A stretch of DNA of 64,000 bases from NCBI RefSeq assembly GCF_004362405.1, contig NZ_SNXE01000001.1, positions 930,001 through 994,000 on the forward strand, in the 5' to 3' direction. The DNA is from Roseateles asaccharophilus (lineage in GTDB: Bacteria > Pseudomonadota > Gammaproteobacteria > Burkholderiales > Burkholderiaceae_C). Below are positions 1 to 9,500 of the stretch, one piece after another. The notes under the pieces are model-generated. The model was not told the origin of the DNA. It saw nothing but the letters and a program-made list of their open reading frames with translations, and did not search any database. Position 1 is the first letter of the stretch; each line of letters begins with the position of its first letter. Made by a program: the position numbers and the translations under genes.

Positions 1-483
1 CAGCATCAGCAGCGCCGGCAGGTAGAGCGGGGCAAAGGCCAGATAGGCGCCGGCCAGATTGCCCTCGAAGCGCATGCGCAGACCGCGCCAGCTGGTATGG
101 GCCAGGCGGAACTGCAGCCCGGCGCGCCACAGGGCCGGCCAGATCGCGCACAGGATCAGAAAGGCCAGCGCGCCGGCCAGGGCCGAGAGCTGACCGGCCA
201 GGGCGTAGCTGCCCATCAGCAGGGCCAGCAGCACAAAGCCGCGAAACATCTTCCAGGGATCGCCGTGGAAGCTCAGGGCCTGGCCATTGATCAGGGTGTT
301 GCTGTAGAAGTAGCGCAGGCGGCGCGCCTTGGCGAAGGGCAGGTACAGGCCCAGGGTGAGGATGATCAGCAGCAGATTGACGATCCAGATGCGGAAGTAC
401 TCGCTGCCCGAACCTGTGAATTCGACGCGGAAATAGCGGGCCGGGTTCTGGCTGCTGGGGCCGAACAGGGAGGTGTCATGCAT
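1..483 (-). CDS. DUF898 (YjgN-like) inner-membrane protein, partial
   Basis: Read on the minus strand from the ATG at 483, the frame stays open to the left edge, giving 161 residues with the C-terminus outside the window. The N-terminus has the family pattern FTGSGSEYFRIWIVNLLL followed by TLGLYLPFAKARRLRYFY, the hallmark of DUF898/YjgN proteins. At least three hydrophobic segments are visible (residues about 30-48, 80-110 and 140-161). The function of the family is not established; it is an integral membrane protein. It is divergent from the glutathione S-transferase gene across about 220 bp. A second ATG at 479 is out of frame, so the start at 483 is the only sensible one near the conserved region. 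Confidence 0.8.
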   Translation of the reverse strand, partial: MHDTSLFGPSSQNPARYFRVEFTGSGSEYFRIWIVNLLLIILTLGLYLPFAKARRLRYFYSNTLINGQALSFHGDPWKMFRGFVLLALLMGSYALAGQLSALAGALAFLILCAIWPALWRAGLQFRLAHTSWRGLRMRFEGNLAGAYLAFAPLYLPALLML

Positions 484-702
484 GGGTGAGTGGTCCAGAG
501 CTTGTGCGATGTGGCCGTGGGGAAGCCACGAGGGCGATGACCTGGGCCGGAGCGCCAGTCTCGTTGGCGCGAGCGCGCCTCACAAGACCCCCTTGGAGGG
601 ATATGTGCATGCCCCAGCCGCGCCGCTTTGTCCAGCCCGCGGCGCAACAGGTGCTTGGCTAGAATCCGCGACAACAAGGCGCCATGCCCGCAATATCACC
701 CC

Positions 703-1332
703 ATGAAGCTCATCGGTTCACTCTCCAGCCCCTATGTCCGCAAGGTCCGCATCGTGATGGCGGAGAAAAAGCTCGACTACCAGTTCGTGCTGGAAGACGT
801 CTGGGGCAATGACAACATCCTCAAGATGAACCCCCTGGGCAAGGTGCCCTGCCTGGTCATGGAAGGCCAGGACTCGATCAGCGGCGCCGTCTTCGACTCG
901 CGCGTGATCTGCGAGTACGTGGACACGCTCTCGCCCGTGGGCAAGCTCATTCCCGAGCGTGGCCGCGAGCGCACCGAGGTGCGCACCTGGGAAGCCCTGG
1001 CCGATGGCCTGATGGACGCGGCGATTGCCGCTCGGCTGGAGCAGACCTGGGCCGGTCGCACGGCCGAGCAGCGCTGCGAGGCCTGGGTGGAGCGTCAGAT
1101 GGGCAAGCTGCAGGCGGCCCTCAAGGCCATGAGCATGGGCCTGGGCGAAAAGGCCTGGTGTTCGGGCAATCACTTCACCCTCGCCGATATCGCCGTGGGC
1201 TGCGCCCTGGCCTATCTGGACTTCCGCTTCCCAGCCGTGGACTGGCGCACGCCCTATCCCAACCTGGCGCGCATGCTGGACAAGCTGTCCACCCGTCAGA
1301 GCTTCATCGATACCGCGCCGCCCGCCGCCTGA
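703..1332 (+). CDS. Glutathione S-transferase family protein (YibF-like)
   Basis: A 209-residue cytosolic protein with an N-terminal thioredoxin-like fold and an all-helical C-terminal domain. The N-terminus MKLIGSLSSPYVRKVRI carries the Ser-containing glutathione site loop. GKVPCLV supplies the cis-proline that contacts the glutathione backbone, and DSRVICEYVD is typical of the YibF-type subgroup. The C-terminal NHFTLADIAVGCALAYLDFR is the conserved helix motif of GSTs. The ATG at 703 was chosen because the conserved beta strand begins immediately after it; upstream in-frame codons encode no family sequence. Its last 37 bp overlap the end of the convergent regulator gene. The physiological substrate cannot be inferred. 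Confidence 0.9.
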   Translation: MKLIGSLSSPYVRKVRIVMAEKKLDYQFVLEDVWGNDNILKMNPLGKVPCLVMEGQDSISGAVFDSRVICEYVDTLSPVGKLIPERGRERTEVRTWEALADGLMDAAIAARLEQTWAGRTAEQRCEAWVERQMGKLQAALKAMSMGLGEKAWCSGNHFTLADIAVGCALAYLDFRFPAVDWRTPYPNLARMLDKLSTRQSFIDTAPPAA

Positions 1333-2000
1333 GGCCGGCGCAGCGCGAGCCGGCGCTGCAGCAGGGTGTAGATGTCGGCCAGGCGCCGCGCAATCTCGCT
1401 GACTTGCAGCTGCCAGCGCTGGGCGATTTCCTCGATCAGCAGCCCCTGGGCGACCAGGGTCAGCAGATGTTGCTCGCAGCGCGCCAGGCCCTTGATGTCG
1501 CCCGGCACTGCGGGGGCCAGGTCTTGCGAGGCGGCCACATTGTGGGCCAGCAGCAGCTCGCTGCGCGGCAGCCCCAGGGTCTCAAGCGTCTGACGGGCCA
1601 GGGCCGGCGACATGGGAGCCTGGCCGCCCTGGCAGGCCGTCAGGGCCTCCACCAGTCCGGCGCTGGCGCCCGCATCCACCCAGTAGCCCTGGGCTCCGGC
1701 GGCCAGGGCCTCGAAGAGCAGGGGGTCGTCGACCAGACTGCTGAGCAGCAGCAGGCGGGGCCGGGGCCGCGTCGACAGGCGCTGCAGCAGGGCCAGCACA
1801 TGACCATCGGCCAGACGCAGATCGCAGGCCAGCACATCGGGGGCCAGCTCCGCGATACGGGGCAGTGCCTCGTAGAGCCGGTCGCTGGCGCCCACGCAAG
1901 TCCAGCGCATCGCCCGATCCTGCTCTGGTGCTCCGAAGAGCGCGCGTTGGGCACTCAGCAGCGCGGGACGGTTGCGACGGAGCAGAAAGACGGAAGGCAT
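1296..2000 (-). CDS. LuxR-type response regulator with degenerate receiver domain
   Basis: A 234-residue protein with a receiver-like N-terminal domain (about residues 1-125) and a C-terminal helix-turn-helix (about 170-225: LVAQGLLIEEIAQRWQLQVS, then IARRLADIYTLL), which resembles the NarL/FixJ class of DNA-binding domains. The central Asp of the receiver survives in CDLRLADGH. The N-terminal acidic pair is replaced by FLLRRN, and the conserved Lys near GAQGYWVDAG is missing, so classical phosphorylation is doubtful. The ATG at 2000 is chosen because the fold starts there. No kinase gene is adjacent. The gene lies 109 bp downstream of the EamA gene on the same strand and overlaps the GST gene tail-to-tail by 37 bp. 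Regulatory target unknown. Confidence 0.7.
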   Translation of the reverse strand: MPSVFLLRRNRPALLSAQRALFGAPEQDRAMRWTCVGASDRLYEALPRIAELAPDVLACDLRLADGHVLALLQRLSTRPRPRLLLLSSLVDDPLLFEALAAGAQGYWVDAGASAGLVEALTACQGGQAPMSPALARQTLETLGLPRSELLLAHNVAASQDLAPAVPGDIKGLARCEQHLLTLVAQGLLIEEIAQRWQLQVSEIARRLADIYTLLQRRLALRRPQAAGGAVSMKL

Positions 2001-2108
2001 GCGGACGGGATTCGGATGGCGTACTGATTGTCCCGACTTCATGTGACGAGACAATCCCGCGACCGGGTGTGTCACGCTGCGCGCTCTGCGCACGGATCCG
2101 TTCGCGTC

Positions 2109-3008
2109 TCAGCGCTTGTTCACCAGCACGATGCCCGCGGCCAGGGCCAGCAGGGCGAGGCCCAGCCGCGCGCTGATGGGCTCGCCCAGCAGCAGGGCGC
2201 CGGCCAGCAGGCCGAACAGCGGAGTGGCGAGCGTGAAGCTGGCCAGGCGGGTGGCCGGGTAGTGACGCACCAGCCAGAACCACAGCAGATAGCTGGCAAA
2301 GCTGATGATCACCGTCTGGAAGCCCAGCAGACCCGCTAGGCGTGCGCTCCAGGCCGTCGGCCAGGGCTCGCCCAGGGCCCAGGCCGCCAGCATCAGGGCC
2401 AGGCCCGAGACGCCCAGCTGGTAGAACAAGGTCTTCTCGGCGCTGGCGCTGGACAGGCGCGTGGCGCGGATTGCCAGGGTGGTGCCGCCCCAGAGCAGGG
2501 CGGCCAGCAGGCCCAGGCTGTCGCCCAGCCACTGCAGCTCGGAGCCGCTCTTGGTGCCGAAGCCCTCGGCAAAGGCCCAGGCCACGGCGCCAAAGGCGAG
2601 CAGCAGGCCGCCGGCCTGGCGCAGCGAGAGCCGCTCGCTGCGCGCGATGAAGGGCATGCCCAGGGCCACCACAAAGGGGCTGAGGTAGATGAAGACCACC
2701 ATGCGCGAGGCGGTGGTGTACTGCAGGCCCGCAAAAATGCAGGCGAACTCGGCCGCGAAGAGGGCGCCGGCCAGCAAACCGCCGGGCAGGGTGCCGTCGC
2801 GCTGGAAGAGGGCGATGCCGCGCCAGCGCGCCCAGAGCCAGACCAGCACGGCCGCGCCGGCCGAGCGCAGCCCGGCCTGCCACAGCGGCGTGATCTCGCT
2901 GAGCGCGGCCTTGGCCGCCACCTGGTTCAGGCCCCAGAGCACGCAGCAGCCCAGCAGCAGGGTGATGGCGCGGGTGTCGAGATGGCTGTGGCGCTGGTCG
3001 CGGTTCAT
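2109..3008 (-). CDS. EamA-family (DMT superfamily) transporter
   Basis: A 299-residue inner-membrane protein made of two repeated EamA halves with about ten transmembrane helices. The first half begins ITLLLGCCVLWGLNQVAAK and contains ALFAAEFACIFAGLQYTTAS, a typical EamA stretch. The second begins near LGLLAALLWGGTTLAIRA and ends with the conserved FGLLAGALLLGEPISARLGL. Family members export small metabolites such as amino acids; the substrate is not predictable here. The ATG at 3008 lies 7 bp after the rhombosortase stop codon, so glnE, the rhombosortase gene and this gene probably form one transcription unit. Confidence 0.88.
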   Translation of the reverse strand: MNRDQRHSHLDTRAITLLLGCCVLWGLNQVAAKAALSEITPLWQAGLRSAGAAVLVWLWARWRGIALFQRDGTLPGGLLAGALFAAEFACIFAGLQYTTASRMVVFIYLSPFVVALGMPFIARSERLSLRQAGGLLLAFGAVAWAFAEGFGTKSGSELQWLGDSLGLLAALLWGGTTLAIRATRLSSASAEKTLFYQLGVSGLALMLAAWALGEPWPTAWSARLAGLLGFQTVIISFASYLLWFWLVRHYPATRLASFTLATPLFGLLAGALLLGEPISARLGLALLALAAGIVLVNKR

Positions 3009-3015
3009 CTGCGCA

Positions 3016-3627
3016 TCATGCCGGGCGCGCGGGCGACCGCTGCAGCAGCAGCGCGCAGATCGCACCGGCGAGCGCACCGCTCAGATGGGCGGCGGGCGCG
3101 ATGGCGATGTCCCAGCCCTCCACCTGGCGCAGCGGCGTGCCCAGGGGTTGCTCCAGCGCCAGCTTGAGGGCCAGACCCAGCAGCAGGGCGAGCCCGATAT
3201 GACGCTCGCGCGCCGGGCGGCCGGCGGCCGTCAGGGCCAGGCCCAGCACGGCGGCGCCGGCATGCAGCACGCCCGAGAGCCCGCCGTAGTGTGGCAGGGA
3301 AGGGGCCAGCAGCAGCAGGCCCAGCTGGGTGAGCGGCCAGGCCAGCAGCCAGGCCAGGGCGGCGCGCGGCGGCAGCGCGGCGCGCCAGCCCACCCAGGCC
3401 AGCACGGCACAGCCGGCCAGATTGGCCAGCAGATGCTGCAGGCTCAGATGCACGGCGGCGGCGCTCCAGGCGCGCCAGGGCTCTTGCCAGGCCAGGCCGG
3501 GCTGCCAGTCCAGGCCGCTGCGGGGCAGGGGCCAGACCAGCAGGGCCAGCAGGGCCAGGGCTGCGGCCAGGGCCGGCCAGGCGCCCGACGCTCGCCGCGC
3601 GCTCAGCCCGGGAAGACGCTGTGCCAC
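3016..3627 (-). CDS. rrtA: Rhombosortase (rhomboid-family intramembrane serine protease)
   Basis: A 203-residue polytopic membrane protein, the usual rhombosortase size and much shorter than classical rhomboids. The membrane motif HLSLQHLLANLAG (residues 60-72) matches the rhomboid HxxxxHxxxN pattern. GGLSGVLHA (115-123) holds the predicted nucleophile Ser118, and AAHLSGALAGA (179-189) holds the predicted catalytic His181. Rhombosortases cleave the C-terminal GlyGly-CTERM tail of exported proteins. A candidate substrate, the S8 protease at 54053-55852, is in this window. The gene starts with GTG inside the last 25 bp of glnE and is probably translationally coupled to it. Symbol is by family, not by experiment. 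Confidence 0.82.
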   Translation of the reverse strand: MAQRLPGLSARRASGAWPALAAALALLALLVWPLPRSGLDWQPGLAWQEPWRAWSAAAVHLSLQHLLANLAGCAVLAWVGWRAALPPRAALAWLLAWPLTQLGLLLLAPSLPHYGGLSGVLHAGAAVLGLALTAAGRPARERHIGLALLLGLALKLALEQPLGTPLRQVEGWDIAIAPAAHLSGALAGAICALLLQRSPARPA

Positions 3628-6380
3628 AGGGCCAGCACCGCATCGCGGTGGCGCGCCAGATCCAGGGCTTCCAGGCGGTCCTCGGGCAGGGAGGTGGGCT
3701 GCTCATCCAGGCGCGCCCGGTGCTGGGCACGGCGCAGCTCGCGGTAGGCCGCGGCCGCGGCCTGGCCCACGCCCATGGGCAGCAGACCGGCGGCCTCGGC
3801 CCGCTGCAGCAGGGCAATGGTGCCGGCGTTGTCCTGCAGCTCCGGGTGTGCGGCGGCCTGGGTCAGCACCAGGTACTGCAGGGCGAACTCGGCATCCATC
3901 ATGCCGCCGGGGCTGTGCTTGAGCTCGAACTCGCCCGCACGCACCGGCCGCGCGCCCCGCACCTTCTCGCGCATGGCCTGCACCTCGGCACGCAGGGCCG
4001 CGGCGTCGCGCGGTGCGGTCAGCACGGCCCGGCGCACGCCTTCGAAGCGTGCGGCCAGGGCGGGGTCGCCGGCGCAGAAGCGCGCCCGCGTGATGGCCTG
4101 GTGCTCCCAGGTCCAGGCGGTGTTGCTGCCGCGGCCGGTCTGGTAGTTCTCGAAGGACTGCAGCGAGGTGACCAGCAGACCCGAGTTGCCATTGGGGCGC
4201 AGGGCGGTGTCGATGTCGAAGAGCTCGCCGGCCGCGGTGCGCAGGGTCAGCCAGGTGATGAGCTTGCGCACAAAGGCGGCGTAGATCTCGTGGGCGTTTT
4301 CGTCCTCGTCGTCAAAGAGGAAGACCACGTCCAGGTCGCTGCCATAGCCCAGCTCCTTGCCGCCCAGCTTGCCGTAGGCCACCACGGCAAAGCGCGGTGC
4401 CGGCCGGTGGGCCTGCTTGAGGCGTGCCCAGGCCCAGTCGATGGCGCATTGCAGGGTGGCGTCGGCCAGGGCGGAGAGTTCGTCGGCCACCTGCTCCACG
4501 GTGATGCGTCGCTCCACATCACGCACCAGGGTGCGGAAGACTTCCGCATGATGGGCGCGGCGCAGGGTGTCGAGCAGGGCTTCCTCGTCGGCCTCGCCGC
4601 TGCGCTCCCAGGCCGCGTGGCGGGCGTGCAGATCGGCAATGAACTCCGCGCCCTCGAAGCGCTGGCTCAGCAGCCGGGTGTCGGCCAGCTCATCGATCAC
4701 GCCGGGGTGCAGCATCAGATAGCGCATGGGCCAGCGGGCCAGGCCCAGCAGGCGCAGCAGGCGCGTCTGCACGGCAGGCCGCTCCACCAGCAGGGCCAGA
4801 TAGCTCTCGCGGCGCAGCAGGGGTTCGATCCAGTCCACAAAGCGCAGGGCCCCCGCCAGCTCGCACTCCTGCTCCTGCACGGCCTGGGCGGCGCGGCCCA
4901 CCAGCTTGGCCAGGCGCAAACGCGATTCCTCGCGCAGGGCCTGCACCCGGGGGCTCAGGGCCCAGCGACGCACCGCCTCACCCAGCTCGGGCGGCAGTTT
5001 TTCCAGAAATTCCTCGGCATCCACCGGCAGGGCCGGTCCGCCGCAGTTGCCGCCCTTGCAGGCCCCGGGCTTGGGGGACTGGCCGTCGTGCAGCAGGGCA
5101 TCGAACTCGGTGGCCACCAGCTCGCGCACCTCGCACAGCCGGTCCAGCAGCTCGCAGACCCCGGGCGCACAGCCGCTGCGGCTGGAGCCTGGCTTGAGGT
5201 CCAGGCTGTGCGCGATCCAGGAGAGGTCGCGATCCTCGCAGGGCAGGCAATGCGTCTGCTGATCGTCCAGATACTGGATGCGGTGCTCCACCCGGCGCAG
5301 GAATTCATAAGCCTGGATCAGCTGCTCGGCCATGTCCGGCTTCATCAGGCCGCGGGCGGCCAGGCGGCGCAGGGCCTTGACCGTGGAGCGGGTGCGGATC
5401 TCGGGGAACTGGCCGCCGCGCACCACCTGCAGCAGCTGCACGGTGAATTCGATCTCGCGGATGCCGCCGCGCGAGAGCTTCACATCATTGGCGCGCTCGG
5501 GCCGCCCGGCGGCGCGGCGGCCGGCCTCGTCGCGGATCTTGCGGTGCAGCTGGCGCAGGCCCTCCAGCACGCCGTAGTCCAGATAGCGGCGGTAGACGAA
5601 GGGCGTCACCAGGCTGCGCAGGGCCAGGGCGCGCTGCTTGGCGGCCGGGTCCAGCGGCGCCACCACCCGGCTCTTGAGCCAGGCGAAGCGTTCCCACTCG
5701 CGGCCCTGCACCAGAAAGTATTCCTCCAGCATGGCCAGGCTTACCACCGGCGGGCCGGAGTTGCCGTTCGGCCGCAGGGCCAGGTCCACGCGGAAGACCT
5801 GGCCGTCCTCGGTCACCTCGCCGATCAGGGCATAGAGGCGCCTGGCCACCAGGGCGAAGTACTCGTGGGCGGTGATGGGTTTGGCGCCGTCGGTCTGCCC
5901 CTCGTCGTCATAGACATAGATCAGGTCGATGTCCGAAGACACATTGAGCTCGCGTGCACCGAGCTTGCCCATGCCCACGACCCAGAAGTCGATCACCTCG
6001 CCCGCCGCATTGCGCGGCTGGCCGTTGATCTCGTCCTGGGCCTTGCGGGCCTCGGCCAGGGCCAGATCCAGGGTGGCCTCGGCCAGATGGGTCATGGCCA
6101 GGGTGATGTCGGCCATGGAGCAGCCCTGCTCCACGTCCAGCACCGCCAGGCGTTCCAGCACCAGCTGGCGTGCCACGCGCAAGGCCGCGGCGAGCGCCCG
6201 ACCGCCCGCCTGCAGCTCAGCCACCAGGGCCTGGATGCCGGCCAGGTCCGGCAGGCCGGGCGGCAGCAGGGTCAGCTCTTGAGCGTAGCGGCGGCGTATG
6301 CGCTGCACAAAGCGGCTGTGCTCGGCCTGGGCTGCCGTGGCGGGCGGATGGGACTGCAAGGGATGCTGGGTCGAACTCAT
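3603..6380 (-). CDS. glnE: Bifunctional glutamine synthetase adenylyltransferase / adenylyl-removing enzyme
   Basis: A 925-residue cytosolic protein, normal GlnE length. It controls glutamine synthetase by adding and removing AMP on a Tyr in response to PII and glutamine. The two nucleotidyltransferase domains are visible. The N-terminal deadenylylating half has GMGKLGARELNVSSDIDLIY (about residues 145-165), and the C-terminal adenylylating half has AYGKLGGKELGYGSDLDVVF (about 670-690). Each contains the G-S-D-x-D type metal-binding motif, and a PII-responsive linker lies between them. The ATG at 6380 is preferred over the GTG at 6392. Divergent from yhdP across about 140 bp; the rhombosortase start overlaps its end. 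Confidence 0.96.
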   Translation of the reverse strand: MSSTQHPLQSHPPATAAQAEHSRFVQRIRRRYAQELTLLPPGLPDLAGIQALVAELQAGGRALAAALRVARQLVLERLAVLDVEQGCSMADITLAMTHLAEATLDLALAEARKAQDEINGQPRNAAGEVIDFWVVGMGKLGARELNVSSDIDLIYVYDDEGQTDGAKPITAHEYFALVARRLYALIGEVTEDGQVFRVDLALRPNGNSGPPVVSLAMLEEYFLVQGREWERFAWLKSRVVAPLDPAAKQRALALRSLVTPFVYRRYLDYGVLEGLRQLHRKIRDEAGRRAAGRPERANDVKLSRGGIREIEFTVQLLQVVRGGQFPEIRTRSTVKALRRLAARGLMKPDMAEQLIQAYEFLRRVEHRIQYLDDQQTHCLPCEDRDLSWIAHSLDLKPGSSRSGCAPGVCELLDRLCEVRELVATEFDALLHDGQSPKPGACKGGNCGGPALPVDAEEFLEKLPPELGEAVRRWALSPRVQALREESRLRLAKLVGRAAQAVQEQECELAGALRFVDWIEPLLRRESYLALLVERPAVQTRLLRLLGLARWPMRYLMLHPGVIDELADTRLLSQRFEGAEFIADLHARHAAWERSGEADEEALLDTLRRAHHAEVFRTLVRDVERRITVEQVADELSALADATLQCAIDWAWARLKQAHRPAPRFAVVAYGKLGGKELGYGSDLDVVFLFDDEDENAHEIYAAFVRKLITWLTLRTAAGELFDIDTALRPNGNSGLLVTSLQSFENYQTGRGSNTAWTWEHQAITRARFCAGDPALAARFEGVRRAVLTAPRDAAALRAEVQAMREKVRGARPVRAGEFELKHSPGGMMDAEFALQYLVLTQAAAHPELQDNAGTIALLQRAEAAGLLPMGVGQAAAAAYRELRRAQHRARLDEQPTSLPEDRLEALDLARHRDAVLALWHSVFPG

Positions 6381-6522
6381 GTGAGGGGGCACGCTGTGCC
6401 AGAATCTCGGCCAACCTGGGAGTGCCGGGCTGCGTCAAGACCGAGAACATCGAGGCAAGCGGCACCGGCGGTGATGCCATCTTCCCCTGTCGATCTCTGC
6501 TCCACGGCGCGCTCCCAATTTC

Positions 6523-9500
6523 ATGTCGTTCACTGCAACTGTCACGGCCGCCTTCGATCATGCCGCCGGGCGAGCGACCAGGCGGGCGCTGCGGTGGCTG
6601 CTGCGCGGCATGCGCTGGGCGCTGGCCCTGCTCCTGCTGCTATGGGGCCTGTTGCTGGCGGCCTGGCTGCTGTTGCACTGGGCGATTCTGCCCCACATCA
6701 ATGATTGGCGCCCCGAGCTGGAACGCTTGGCCTCGCGCAGCCTGGGGCTTCAGGCCGAGATCGGCGAGATCGCGGCGCGCTCGGGCAGCTGGGTGCCGGC
6801 GGTGGAGCTGCGGGATGTGCGATTGCGCGATGCGAGCGGCCGCGAGGCCTTGCGGCTGCCGCGGGTGGCGGCGGCCCTGTCGGCCCGCTCGATCTGGGCC
6901 CTGGAGCTGCGCTTCGAGCAACTGCTGATCGATGCGCCCGAGCTGGAGGTGCGTCGCGATGCCCAGGGTCGGGTCTTTGTGGCGGGTCTGGCCCAGGACG
7001 GCAGCAGCGGGGGCGAGGCCCTGGCCGACTGGTTCTTCTCCCAGCATGAGTTCGTGATCCAGCGCGGTCGGGTGCGCTGGCGGGACGAGAAGCGTGGCGC
7101 CGCCCCCCTGGAGCTGGTGGACCTGGACCTGGTGATGCGCAACGGCCTGCGCCGGCACGAGCTGCGCCTGGATGCCACGCCGCCGGCCGACTGGGGGCAG
7201 CGCTTCAGCCTGCGCGGTCGCTTCAACCAGTCCCTGCTCAAGCGGCCGGGCGAGCTGCGTTTCTGGAGCGGCCAGCTCTATGCCGAGCTGCCGCGCGCCG
7301 ATGTGCGGCAGCTGCGCCGCCATGTGGATCTGCCCTTCGAGCTCAGCGAGGGCGATGGTGCCCTGCGTGCCTGGGCCGAGATCAAGAACGGCCAGGCCCA
7401 GGGCCTGACCCTGGACATGGGCCTGCGTGCCGTGCGCCTGCGTCTGGGCGCCGAGATGGAGCCGCTGGCGCTGTCGCGCATCGAGGGCCGGCTGGCCTTG
7501 CAGAACACCAGCCAGGGGACGGTGCTCAGCGCCCGCCAGCTGGGCTTCGAACTGGAGGACAGTGCGGACGGCGAGCTGGTGTGGCCGCGTTCCGACTGGT
7601 CCCTCAGCCTGCGCCGGGCCCCGGCCGGGCCCGAGGGCCTGCCCGGCGCGGTGCGGGCTGGTGAACTCAGCGCGCAGCGTCTGGACCTGGCCCTGATGAA
7701 CCGCATTGCCAGCCGCCTGCCCCTGAGCGCGGCGCAGCGCCAGTGGCTGGCCGAGCTGGCCCCCCAGGGCCTGGTGAGCGAGCTCAAGGCCAGCTGGGAA
7801 GGGGCCTTGCAGAACCCGACGAGCTACCGGCTCAAGGCCGGCCTCAGCGATCTGCGCCTGGCGGCCCGCCCGGCGCCGGACCAGGCGGTCGGGCGGCCCG
7901 GCTTCGCGGGCGCCAGCCTGCAGCTGGAGGCCAGCGAGCGTGGCGGCCAGGCCCGGCTGCAGATCCGGGACGGGCAGCTGGAGTTTCCGGGCGTGTTCGA
8001 GGAGCCCGTCCTGCCCATGCAGCGACTGTCCGCCCAGCTCAGCTGGCGCATCGAGCCCGCAGCCGGTGGCAAGCCCCCGGCCATCGAGCTCAAGCTCACG
8101 GACGTGCGGCTGGCCAATGAGGATGTGCGCGGCGAGCTGGAGGCGCTGTGGAAGACCGGCCCCGGTGGCGCCAGCGGGCTGGAGCGCGGGCGTGCCGGGC
8201 GTTTCCCGGGGCATCTGGAGCTCAAGGGGCGGCTGGACCGCGCCCAGGCTGCGCGCGTGGCCCGCTATCTGCCCCTGGGCGTGGGGCCGGTGGCGCGCAG
8301 CTATGTGCGCGACGCCATCCGCAGCGGCGAGGCCCGCAACACCCAGTTCAAGCTGAGCGGCGACCTCTGGGACTTCCCCTATGACGTGGCGCAGCAGGGC
8401 CAGTTCCGCATCAGCACCCAGGCCCAGGACCTGAGCCTGGCCTATGTGCCGGGCGTGGCCGGGGCCGAGCCGGCCTGGCCGCCCATGGAGAAGCTGCAGG
8501 CCGAGCTGGTCTTCGAGCGCGGCAGCATGCGCATCCGCAATGCCCGCGCCCGCGTGCTGGGCTATGAGCTGCATAGCGTCAATGGCGGCATCAAGGACCT
8601 GATGCACGAGCAGGTGCTGGAGCTCGAAGGTCAGGGGCGTGGTCCGCTGCCCGAGCTGCTGCGCTATCTCAAGCTCTCGCCGGTGGGGGAGTGGATAGGC
8701 GGCGGCCTGCGCGAGGCCAGCGGCAACGGCCCCGCCCAGCTGCGCCTGGGCCTGCGGATGCCTTTGAATGAGACCGACAAGACCCAGGTCAAGGGTCAGG
8801 TCGTGCTGGGCGGCAACGAGCTGCGCATACGGCCCGATGTGCCCCTGCTGGCCAATGCGCGGGCGCGCATCGACTTTGACCGGCGCAGCGTCAGCATCCA
8901 GGGCGGCCAGGCCCGCGTGCTGGGGGGTGACGCCAGCTTCGAGGGCAGCACCCAGCGCGACGGCAGCCTGCGCATCAGCGGCCAGGGCTTGCTCACGGCC
9001 GAGGGGCTGCGGCGGGCCACGGAACTGGGGCCGGTCTCGCGCCTGGCTCAGTCCCTGAGCGGGCAGACCAGCTACCGCCTGCAGCTGGGTCTGCGCGAGG
9101 GCGGCACCGAGCTGAGCCTGAGCAGCAGCCTGCAGGGCCTGGCCTCGGAGCTGCCCGCGCCCCTGGGCAAGACGGCCGAGTCCAGCCTGCCCCTGCGCTA
9201 CCAGAACAGCCTGCTGCCCCAGGGGCGCGACGAGCTGAAGCTGGAGCTGGGCACGGCCCTGCAGCTGCACTATCAGCGCGATCTGAGCGGGGCCAGCCCG
9301 CGGGTGCTGGCCGGGGCGCTGGCCCTGCAAGACCGGCTGCCGGCCCTGCCGGCCCAGGGCGTGGTGATGCAGGCCAGCCCGCCCCAGCTCGATCTGGATG
9401 CCTGGCAGCTCGTGGCTCAGCGTCTGCTGGGCGCGGGCGCCAGCGGGGCCGAGGCCCTGGAGGGCGGCTACGCGCCCGGCCAGATCGCGCTGCGGGCCCC

